A DNA stretch of 37,278 bases from NCBI GenBank assembly GCA_033763845.1, contig JANRJR010000086.1, positions 1-37,278 on the forward strand, read 5' to 3'. A program made the translations under genes and the position numbers. This document shows positions 31,423 through 37,278 of this stretch, piece by piece. This DNA comes from DASZBR01 sp033763845 (GTDB lineage: Bacteria; Pseudomonadota; Gammaproteobacteria; DASZBR01). The notes beneath the pieces are model-generated. The model was given only the letters and a program-made list of their open reading frames with translations, did no database searches and was not told the DNA's origin. Each line of letters opens with the position of its first letter. Position 1 is the first letter of the stretch.

Positions 31423-32208
31423 GTGGACGACTTCCAAAAATTAATTGATGAATACACGCCTGACTACACGTTATTTCTTGAAGGCACATATGGCGATCAT
31501 ATGCTTACCGAGGGTGGAACCGTTGCTATTGATAAAATGTTCGAAGGAACCGAATTAAATAATAAAACCGCTTTAGATATTGGCTTTGGCTTAGGCGCCG
31601 CTGTTTTTCATCTTGCAGATAAATATCACGCGGATGTGACGGGCATTGAATTAAATCCGTGGATGGTCGAAGAAGCCACGCGTCGCATTCCAAAACATTT
31701 AACCAATCGCGTTCGATTTGTGCAATATGAAAAACCACCACTGCTTCCCTTTCCTGATCGCAGTTTTGATATTGTGTATAGTAAAGGCGTATTAGTTCAC
31801 ATTAATGATAAAGCGCCATTATTTAAAGAAATTCATCGTGTTTTAAAACCGAATGGATATTTGATTATTGATGATTGGTTAAGCCCTGTGAAAAATCAGT
31901 GGAGCGAACGTATTCAGCGCATGTGTGACTTGGAAAATCTTACGCTTTATGCACACACAGAAGAAGATTATAAAAACTTACTAAAAAATACGGGCTTTAA
32001 AAATATTCAGATGCGCAATGAAAATATTCCCTATGCGCAATATGATCAAGACATCGTAGATCGCTTAAATAAACCAGAGATAAAAAAATCTTTTTGCGAA
32101 AAATTTGGCGAACTTGCATGGCAACAAGCCGTTGAAGGTTATCAATTAATTGCCGATGCAATTCGCAACGATGAATTGTTGATTCGGTGGTTTAAGGCAG
32201 AGGGTTAG
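31423..32208 (+). CDS. SAM-dependent methyltransferase, phosphoethanolamine-N-methyltransferase-like
   Basis: Class I methyltransferase of 261 residues. It has the lead-in FLEGTYGDHMLTEGG (about 18-32), motif I ALDIGFGLGAAVFHLA (about 50-65), the acidic motif VTGIELNPWMV, motif II FDIVYSKGVLVHI and motif III LKPNGYLIIDDW. The YG-(10)-GG lead-in and the whole order resemble the PMT enzymes that methylate phosphoethanolamine to phosphocholine in nematodes, Plasmodium and plants. Other small-molecule methyltransferases share this pattern, so the substrate is uncertain. The start is a GTG at 31423 with only a weak ribosome binding site. It lies 15 bases after csaA. Confidence 0.8.
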   Translation: MDDFQKLIDEYTPDYTLFLEGTYGDHMLTEGGTVAIDKMFEGTELNNKTALDIGFGLGAAVFHLADKYHADVTGIELNPWMVEEATRRIPKHLTNRVRFVQYEKPPLLPFPDRSFDIVYSKGVLVHINDKAPLFKEIHRVLKPNGYLIIDDWLSPVKNQWSERIQRMCDLENLTLYAHTEEDYKNLLKNTGFKNIQMRNENIPYAQYDQDIVDRLNKPEIKKSFCEKFGELAWQQAVEGYQLIADAIRNDELLIRWFKAEG

Positions 32209-32435
32209 TTTTTTATACCCAATACATGGCCGTCAGGTCCAACAACATCAGCGATCCATCTTGTCATGACGCCTGAACCACAACCAATATCTAACACTCG
32301 CATACCCGATTTTAATCCTGCACGCAGTAAAAAATCTTGCGTTGTGGAATTAAAACAATAATCCAATTTTCCTAAACCAACCGAACCCCCTTCAGCAATA
32401 TCAACGATGTATTTTTCAGTTTTTTTATTTGCCAT
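32205..32435 (-). pseudogene. Truncated methyltransferase, N-terminal remnant
   Basis: A 76-residue frame starting with EKYIVDIAEGG and containing motif I RVLDIGCGSGVMTRWIADVVGPDG stops right after the first SAM-binding strand (GHVLGIKN). Full-length relatives have about 270 residues, so the rest of the domain is missing and it cannot be a working methyltransferase. The start overlaps the end of the MFS gene by 11 bases. Its stop overlaps the stop of the convergent, complete methyltransferase. It is probably a deletion remnant. Confidence 0.75.
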
Positions 32436-33570
32436 GCTTCATCCCCATAAAAAACGGCACCGCTAATAATTGCGTTGCAACAATAAAGTAAACTAATACG
32501 GTAACATTAAAATCATATAAATATCCTGAAAGTACACTACCTATAAACCAAAACACACCATACACTAAATTAAATAATCCAAACGCACGACCGCGTTTTC
32601 CAGCTGTAGACATCTGCCCTACAATGGATCGCAATAATGAGCTTTGCACACCCATTCCAATGGCCCACAAAAATACGCCCATAAATGCAGAAATAGCTCC
32701 ACCCAAATAAACTAATGGCGCAAATAGTGTTGAAAAAATAATTAATGGCACCAAAATCATAATGCCTTTTTTGTCATACCAATGACCAATCATGGGCGCT
32801 GTAATTCCATTCACCCCCATTGAAACACCATACGCAATCGGAATTAAAACGGGTAATAATAATTGCGCTTTTTCAAAATGATAGGCAATCAGCGCATAAT
32901 CTGAAAAACCAAAAGCTAACAATCCTGAACCCACCAAAAACAATATAAATTTTTTCTTGGGAATGGGCGCATTCACTGAAAACGTGTTTACCGCTAATTC
33001 TTGTGGATTAGGATATCGATGTCTTGCTACAAATAACGAAACTATCGCAAACACCGCTGGAATGCCCAAAATTGCAAAGCCTAACTCATAACTGTGATTA
33101 ATCAATAATGATGCAGAAACAATAATAGGCCCTAAAAATGCACCAACTCTGTCCATCATTTCGTGAAATCCAAAGCCCCGACCCATGCCAACCGATTCGC
33201 TGGCGTGTGCAAGCATGGCATCACGCGCAGGAATACGAATGGATTTTCCGACACGCTCTAATACAATTAAAAACGCGGCGATCTGCCAATTTCCTGCAAT
33301 AGCTAATAACGGCACAGCAAATAAATTAATGGCATAGCCGACGATCATGATAGGCCAATACTTATGCGTTTGATCTGTTAATATGCCAGAAATATAACGC
33401 AACCCAAATCCTAAAAATTCACCAAATCCTGCGACAAACCCAACCGTTAATGCATTTGCACCTAATACAGCTAAATAAGCACCAGTTACACTTCGCGCAC
33501 CTTCGTAAGTCATATCAGCAAATAAGCTTACAATGCCTAATAAAATAATAAATTTATAGCCGTTTTTCAT
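32425..33570 (-). CDS. Major facilitator superfamily transporter
   Basis: 381 residues with about 11-12 membrane segments. The MFS first-loop region reads RYISGILTDQTHKYW, and GKSIRIPARDAMLAHAS follows TM4, a motif shared with uncharacterised MFS proteins. LLGIVSLFADMTYEGARSVTG opens the protein. The substrate is unknown. GGGAGG lies 3-4 bases before the ATG. The divergent ZIP gene starts 78 bases away, so the two share a promoter region. A broken methyltransferase follows. Confidence 0.87.
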   Translation of the reverse strand: MKNGYKFIILLGIVSLFADMTYEGARSVTGAYLAVLGANALTVGFVAGFGEFLGFGLRYISGILTDQTHKYWPIMIVGYAINLFAVPLLAIAGNWQIAAFLIVLERVGKSIRIPARDAMLAHASESVGMGRGFGFHEMMDRVGAFLGPIIVSASLLINHSYELGFAILGIPAVFAIVSLFVARHRYPNPQELAVNTFSVNAPIPKKKFILFLVGSGLLAFGFSDYALIAYHFEKAQLLLPVLIPIAYGVSMGVNGITAPMIGHWYDKKGIMILVPLIIFSTLFAPLVYLGGAISAFMGVFLWAIGMGVQSSLLRSIVGQMSTAGKRGRAFGLFNLVYGVFWFIGSVLSGYLYDFNVTVLVYFIVATQLLAVPFFMGMKHGK

Positions 33571-33648
33571 ACGCCTCCCGTTTACTTACCAATCCTCTTG
33601 ACGCACATGATAATATGACAAGGTTGGTATCGCATAGAAGGAACATGC

Positions 33649-34377
33649 ATGACACTCCTCACATTTAAACTGATCGCCGCATTAATTATTTTTCTGTTTG
33701 CCCTCATCGGCGGACTTTGGCCATTCTTGAAAAAAACCGTCAGTGAATTAGATTTTCCTTTAGGCGAATCTTTTTCGGCAGGAATATTCTTTGGTGCAGG
33801 ATTACTCCACATGTTGCCGGATGCAGCACGAGAATTTTTTCAGGCGGGATATGACTACCCTGTTGCATACTTAATGGCCGCTGGTGGATTTCTGCTTTTG
33901 TTGTTTTTAGAACATTTAAATCATGCGATTAAAACTCATATTGCGCTGTTAACTTTATTAATGCTTTCTATTCATTCCCTATTAGAGGGTGCGGCTGTGG
34001 GATTATCACAAGATTTCCTGACTTCATTTATGATTTTTATAGCCATCATTGCTCACAAAGGCGCAGCAAGTTTTGCACTTTCCATCAATTTAAATCGCAG
34101 CTCATTGCCCAAAATCATTGCATGGTGTGGATTTATCTTTTTCGCACTGATGACACCTGTAGGTATTTTCGGAGGAGAATGGATAACAACCACCGCACAA
34201 CTTAATACATTATTAACACCGACATTTACCGCACTGGCCGCAGGAACATTTTTATATATCGGAACACTGCATGGCTTAGATAGAGCAATTTTAATTCGCC
34301 ATTGTTGCAACATTAAAGAATTTTTGGTCATGTTAATTGGATTTAGCGTGATGGCGATAGTTGCGCTTTGGACGTAA
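33649..34377 (+). CDS. ZIP family metal transporter
   Basis: 242 residues with eight hydrophobic segments. The pore motifs are HSLLEGAAVGLS (His109, Glu113) in the fourth segment and AHKGAASFAL (His136, Lys137) in the fifth, with LLHMLPDAAREF in the second. The His-Lys pair in place of His-Glu is the pattern of the eukaryotic ZIP II (ZIP1-3) type rather than of ZupT. It should take up zinc, iron or manganese. AAGGA lies a few bases before the ATG. Confidence 0.87.
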   Translation: MTLLTFKLIAALIIFLFALIGGLWPFLKKTVSELDFPLGESFSAGIFFGAGLLHMLPDAAREFFQAGYDYPVAYLMAAGGFLLLLFLEHLNHAIKTHIALLTLLMLSIHSLLEGAAVGLSQDFLTSFMIFIAIIAHKGAASFALSINLNRSSLPKIIAWCGFIFFALMTPVGIFGGEWITTTAQLNTLLTPTFTALAAGTFLYIGTLHGLDRAILIRHCCNIKEFLVMLIGFSVMAIVALWT

Positions 34378-34422
34378 ATACGCGAGAATTATTTTGATTT
34401 TTTTTAAATTTAGGGGGTATGT

Positions 34423-34533
34423 ATGAGTAAAGCAGGACGTGAAGCCAAAAAAGAAGAAAAGAAAAAACCAGCATTATCGTTGAAAGAAAAACGTGCACAG
34501 AAGAAAGCGAAGCGAGAAGAACGCAATAGATAA
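34423..34533 (+). CDS. Small highly basic protein of 36 residues
   Basis: The frame from the ATG at 34423 to the TAA at 34531 encodes MSKAGREAKKEEKKKPALSL and continues with KEKRAQKKAKREERNR. Nearly half of the residues are Lys or Arg and the rest are mostly Glu, Ala and Gln. AGGGGG lies 6 bases before the ATG and a strong terminator follows 12 bases after the stop, which together make a real gene likely. Similar short KK-rich proteins exist in other proteobacteria without a known role. It may bind nucleic acid or the ribosome, but the composition alone does not prove that. Confidence 0.7.
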   Translation: MSKAGREAKKEEKKKPALSLKEKRAQKKAKREERNR

Positions 34534-34544
34534 TGTCATCCTAT

Positions 34545-34572
34545 AAGGGCGATGCCATGCATCGCCCTTTTT
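34545..34572 (+). terminator. Intrinsic terminator, 11-bp perfect stem
   Basis: AAGGGCGATGC at 34545-34555 pairs with GCATCGCCCTT at 34559-34569 around CAT, followed by T's to 34572. It ends the small-protein gene and the ZIP transcript. Confidence 0.85.
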
Positions 34573-34602
34573 GTTTAAATTTCCTCCAACCTTCAACAAG
34601 GT

Positions 34603-34616
34603 CGAGGCATGGCCTC
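34603..34616. repeat. Copy of the GAGGCATGGCCTC palindrome
   Basis: CGAGGCATGGCCTC is identical to the core of the palindrome at 1535-1548, including the ATG loop, while the outer stem has drifted. It lies just beyond the dus stop. Confidence 0.6.
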
Positions 34617-34620
34617 TACC

Positions 34621-35562
34621 CTACAAGCCAATTATTCGTAGTGCATCTAAATTACTAACCTGATTGATTTTTTGGGAGAATTCCTCAGAATAATACTTTG
34701 CAAACTTCCTCGCTTGAATCAACGCAAATTTTTCATTGCCTAATAAGTCAGCCAAATCAGAGACATGCTGAAAAAACATTTGTGAAATTTCTGATAAACT
34801 CGGCTCAATAAAACTTTCACCGTTATATTCAGCGATTAATTTTCGAATCAACCAGGGCTGCCCTACTCCGGCTCGACCAATCATGACTCCTGCACATCCT
34901 GTATCAAGCATTTTTCGCAAAGAATTTATACAGCGGATATCACCATTGCCTATCACGGGAATTTTTATGTTTTCTACAAAATATTGAATTTGATCATGCC
35001 GACACGCGGTTTCGTAATGTTCTGTCCAATGACGCCCGTGCACAATTAATAAATCCAAACCAGAATCAGCAATAACTTTAATTAATTCCTGATGAAATTT
35101 ATCTTCACCCGCACCTTCAACGCGAATTTTTATAGATATGGGTACTGAAGTATTTTTGCGCATGGCAGATATTAATTTTTCCAATAAAGAAAGATTTTGA
35201 AGTAACTTGGATCCTGCTCCGCGTGAGCGGATTTTTTTCACCGGACAACCACAATTTAAATCTATAAGATCTGCACCATAATCGGTCACACATTTTACCG
35301 CTTCACCTAATTCCATTGGATTATTAGACGATAATTGAAAACACACCGGGCCTTCTTGAGCATCTTTTTTAATAAAACGGCGAGCAGAATATTCTGATTG
35401 ATGTAATAACGTTTTACAGGAAATCATTTCCGTACAACAAAATGCTGGATCACTGTATTGCCAAATTAATTTTCGAAAAGGCCCACAGCTAATTCCCGCC
35501 AACGGACCTTGTATTATATTTGTTGAAAAGTTTTTATTACCCAATTGTAATGCTCTAATCAT
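34621..35562 (-). CDS. tRNA-dihydrouridine synthase
   Basis: FMN-dependent TIM-barrel enzyme that reduces uridine to dihydrouridine in the tRNA D-loop. It has QGPLAGISCGPFRKL at about 18-32, FQLSSNNP, and the catalytic Cys106 in DLNCGCPVKKIRSRGAGSKLL, then VHGRHWTEHY, NGDI and GVMIGRAGVGQPWL. The KK-I/V-x-x-x-x-AGSxLL pattern is closest to DusB, but the first segment is divergent and the product is 313 residues, so I leave the gene unnamed. It overlaps the CoA-binding gene by 8 bases. No fis gene follows, unlike the usual dusB-fis pair. Confidence 0.9.
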   Translation of the reverse strand: MIRALQLGNKNFSTNIIQGPLAGISCGPFRKLIWQYSDPAFCCTEMISCKTLLHQSEYSARRFIKKDAQEGPVCFQLSSNNPMELGEAVKCVTDYGADLIDLNCGCPVKKIRSRGAGSKLLQNLSLLEKLISAMRKNTSVPISIKIRVEGAGEDKFHQELIKVIADSGLDLLIVHGRHWTEHYETACRHDQIQYFVENIKIPVIGNGDIRCINSLRKMLDTGCAGVMIGRAGVGQPWLIRKLIAEYNGESFIEPSLSEISQMFFQHVSDLADLLGNEKFALIQARKFAKYYSEEFSQKINQVSNLDALRIIGL

Positions 35563-35950
35563 TTTGTCCTAACGTCACTAAAATACAGGGGCCACCATAA
35601 ATAACATTTATGTTATGTTTTTTACAATTTTCTACTGCGGCGTCACTCTCTGCTCCTGGCTGCATCCAAATATTTCTGATGTGACCCGTCGCAATCGCTT
35701 GCTCTACCATTTTTTCTGTCACCGGCGGCGGCGTGATGACAGATAAACTCTCAACTTCTTTTGGCAAATCTGCAATCTTGGCCAAACAGTCCACGCCTTC
35801 AATATTTTTCTCTGCATGGTGTACCGGATACACCGTCAACTGACGCAAGCCATACATGCGCAACACACGATTGCCGTATTTTGACCTGTCCTTAGATGCC
35901 CCAACTACTCCGAAAGCCTTCGATGATAAAAATTGCTGAATACCGTCCAT
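35555..35950 (-). CDS. CoA-binding domain protein (YccU-like)
   Basis: A 131-residue single Rossmann-like domain of the CoA_binding_2 family. It has AFGVVGASKDRSKYGNRVLR (about 12-31), VYPVHHAEKNIEGV, SLSVITPPPVTEKMVEQAI and NIWMQPGAES, then NINVIYGGPCILV at the end. The family binds CoA or succinyl-CoA-type ligands; its role is unknown. The gene is the first of a two-gene unit with dus and is divergent from accA. Confidence 0.88.
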   Translation of the reverse strand: MDGIQQFLSSKAFGVVGASKDRSKYGNRVLRMYGLRQLTVYPVHHAEKNIEGVDCLAKIADLPKEVESLSVITPPPVTEKMVEQAIATGHIRNIWMQPGAESDAAVENCKKHNINVIYGGPCILVTLGQND

Positions 35951-35966
35951 TTCGACTCTCCCCGTG

Positions 35967-35994
35967 TTTACCTGATGCCTTTTAGGATTATAAT
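35967..35994 (+). promoter_or_regulatory. accA promoter
   Basis: TTTACC at 35967-35972 and a perfect TATAAT at 35989-35994 are spaced by 16 bases. The accA start codon is 28 bases further, with AAGGA in between. Confidence 0.55.
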
Positions 35995-36021
35995 ACCCCT
36001 CCTGCTGGGAAGGACAACTGA

Positions 36022-36972
36022 ATGAACCTAAATTACTTAGATTTTGAGCAACCCATAGCTGAGCTAGAAAGCAAAATTGAAGAACTTCGCATGGTCACGT
36101 CCGAAGGCGGCGTGAATATTGGTGAAGAAATCAAAAAACTCAAACAAAAAAGCCACGAACTCACCAAGAAAATTTTTGCCAATTTAACGGACTGGCAAAC
36201 TGTCAAATTAGCGCGACATCCTCAGCGCCCTTACACGCCTGACTATATTGAAAAAATCTTTACGGATTTTGATGAACTGCATGGCGATAGACATTTTGCT
36301 GATGATGAAGCTATCTTATGCGGTACTGCACGATTAAATGATCAACCGGTAGTTGTCATAGGTCATCAAAAAGGCCGTACCACAAGAGAAAATTTACGTT
36401 GTAATTTTGGTATGCCCCGCCCCGAAGGCTATCGAAAAGCATTACGCGTGATGAAATTAGCGGAAAAATTTTCATTGCCTGTTATAACTTTTATTAATAC
36501 CCCTGGCGCATATCCTGGGATCGATGCAGAGGAACGAAATCAAAGTGAAGCCATTGCGCGTAATTTATTTGAAATGGCCTCTCTTCGCACTCCCATCATC
36601 AGCGTAGTGATTGGCGAAGGTGGTTCAGGTGGCGCATTAGCCATTGGCGTTGCCGATAGAGTGTATATGCTGCAATACAGCATTTATTCTGTAATTTCCC
36701 CCGAAGGCTGCGCGTCGATTTTATGGAAAAGCGCCGAAAAAGCTGAAGAGGCTGCAAAAGCGATGCAACTCACCGCAACACATATTAAAGAACATGAATT
36801 GATTGATGACATTATTAAAGAACCATTGGGTGGCGCACATCGCGATCTGGATGCAATGGCAAAAAGTGTCAAAACAGTGCTTGAACGTACGCTGGCTGAA
36901 TTAAAAAAATTACCTATCGAAAAACTATTAACGCAACGTTATAAGCGTTACTTGGCGATTGGTCGTGAATAA
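36022..36972 (+). CDS. accA: Acetyl-CoA carboxylase carboxyltransferase subunit alpha
   Basis: Alpha subunit of the carboxyltransferase that forms malonyl-CoA, the first committed step of fatty acid synthesis; it works with AccD. It starts with NYLDFEQPIAELESKIEELR, then LARHPQRPYTPDYI, LHGDRHFADDEAI, IGHQKGRTTRENLRCNFGMP, INTPGAYPGIDAEERNQ and GEGGSGGALAIGVADRVYML, all family motifs. At 316 residues it is full length (E. coli 319). AAGGA lies about 8 bases before the ATG. tilS overlaps its end by 8 bases, the usual accA-tilS order. Confidence 0.97.
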   Translation: MNLNYLDFEQPIAELESKIEELRMVTSEGGVNIGEEIKKLKQKSHELTKKIFANLTDWQTVKLARHPQRPYTPDYIEKIFTDFDELHGDRHFADDEAILCGTARLNDQPVVVIGHQKGRTTRENLRCNFGMPRPEGYRKALRVMKLAEKFSLPVITFINTPGAYPGIDAEERNQSEAIARNLFEMASLRTPIISVVIGEGGSGGALAIGVADRVYMLQYSIYSVISPEGCASILWKSAEKAEEAAKAMQLTATHIKEHELIDDIIKEPLGGAHRDLDAMAKSVKTVLERTLAELKKLPIEKLLTQRYKRYLAIGRE

Positions 36973-37278
36973 TTATTGGGTCGCATTCAGTGGTGGTTTA
37001 GATTCGCATGTTTTACTTCACTTCTTGAAACAGGAATTTCCTGAATTAAATCTCAATGCCATTCATGTGAACCACCAATTATTACCACAAGCAAATCAGT
37101 GGGAAAAACATTGCCAAGTCGTTTGCGATCAACTGAAGATCCCATTAAAAATTTCATACGTAAAAATTAATATAAAACCGGGTGAAAGTCTTGAAGCGGT
37201 AGCACGCCAAAAACGCTACGGTGTCTTTAAAAAATTATTATCTAAGAACGACGTATTATTTACGGCGCATCATCAAGA
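36965..37278 (+). CDS. tilS: tRNA(Ile)-lysidine synthase, N-terminal part, cut by window edge
   Basis: ATP-dependent enzyme that converts C34 to lysidine in the CAU anticodon of a tRNA(Ile). The PP-loop motif VAFSGGLDSHVLLHFL is at about residues 6-21, with AIHVNHQLLPQANQWE near 37-52 and GESLEAVARQKRYGVF near 77-92 (the expected E-x-x-A-R-x-x-R-Y). A GTG at 36965, inside the end of accA, is the likely start; a TTG at 36959 is the alternative. About 104 residues are visible; the rest lies beyond the right edge. Confidence 0.93.
   Translation, partial: MNNYWVAFSGGLDSHVLLHFLKQEFPELNLNAIHVNHQLLPQANQWEKHCQVVCDQLKIPLKISYVKINIKPGESLEAVARQKRYGVFKKLLSKNDVLFTAHHQ

Larger units (their letters stand above)
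34378..34620. other. Intergenic region with a small gene, a terminator and a repeat
   Basis: Between the ZIP gene and dus lie a 36-codon gene (34423-34533), a strong hairpin terminator (34545-34572) and a copy of the GAGGCATGGCCTC palindrome (34603-34616). Confidence 0.7.

Noticed and set aside
25740..37278. A second copy of the tmRNA 3' end that would mark an integrated island behind ssrA
   Set aside because: I saw no repeat of the GGGTTCAATTCCCGCC segment downstream in the window and no recombinase gene, so an island border cannot be claimed.

Overview
The window looks like chromosome from an AT-rich gammaproteobacterium, probably a Legionellales or Coxiellaceae relative. This rests on the close match of many proteins (PolA, Rph, Der, SspA/SspB, RimK, SmpB, AccA) to gammaproteobacterial families. 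It is also suggested by an F-box plus pentapeptide-repeat protein and several orphan, low-complexity proteins of the kind host-associated Legionellales carry, and by an OXA-type beta-lactamase. The lineage is inferred; no rRNA gene is present to settle it.

Layout. 1-4320: the end of the window cuts prfC (RF3), followed by gmk on the minus strand, then divergent rph and polA on the plus strand. 4366-6657: two minus-strand accessory genes, an F-box/pentapeptide-repeat protein and a single-membrane-span protein. 6693-10266: a tightly overlapped minus-strand unit ugd-galU-der, which makes UDP-glucose and UDP-glucuronate and includes a ribosome-assembly GTPase. 10357-13339: a minimal MscS channel and pepN. 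13394-14513: dut, a disordered orphan protein and a possible 56-residue gene. 14619-17897: a run of translation and proteostasis genes, rplM-rpsI-sspA-sspB-rimB-like-rimK. 17871-20242: the minus-strand overlapped string ratA-rnfH-ubiA-glycosyltransferase. 20281-25751: smpB, then five accessory genes (MATE, LysE, VOC, MerR, acyltransferase), then the tmRNA gene ssrA with a strong terminator. 25835-34533: an accessory stretch with an AbiJ-like abortive-infection protein directly behind ssrA, orphan proteins, a GNAT acetyltransferase, an FMN reductase, a class D beta-lactamase, CsaA, a PMT-like methyltransferase, a broken methyltransferase, an MFS carrier, a ZIP carrier and a 36-residue basic protein. 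34621-37278: dus, a CoA-binding protein, accA and the start of tilS.

Functional themes. The window holds both dedicated trans-translation components, ssrA and smpB, plus sspB, whose product delivers tagged proteins to ClpXP. The tag read from ssrA is unusual (AANDDYALAAA including the charged alanine). smpB appears to have a leaderless or nearly leaderless transcript. The most unusual proteins are the F-box/pentapeptide fusion and the orphan at 13394-13780, which carries a textbook 14-3-3-binding motif; both are candidates for secreted host-acting effectors. Palindromic intergenic repeats recur at several places.
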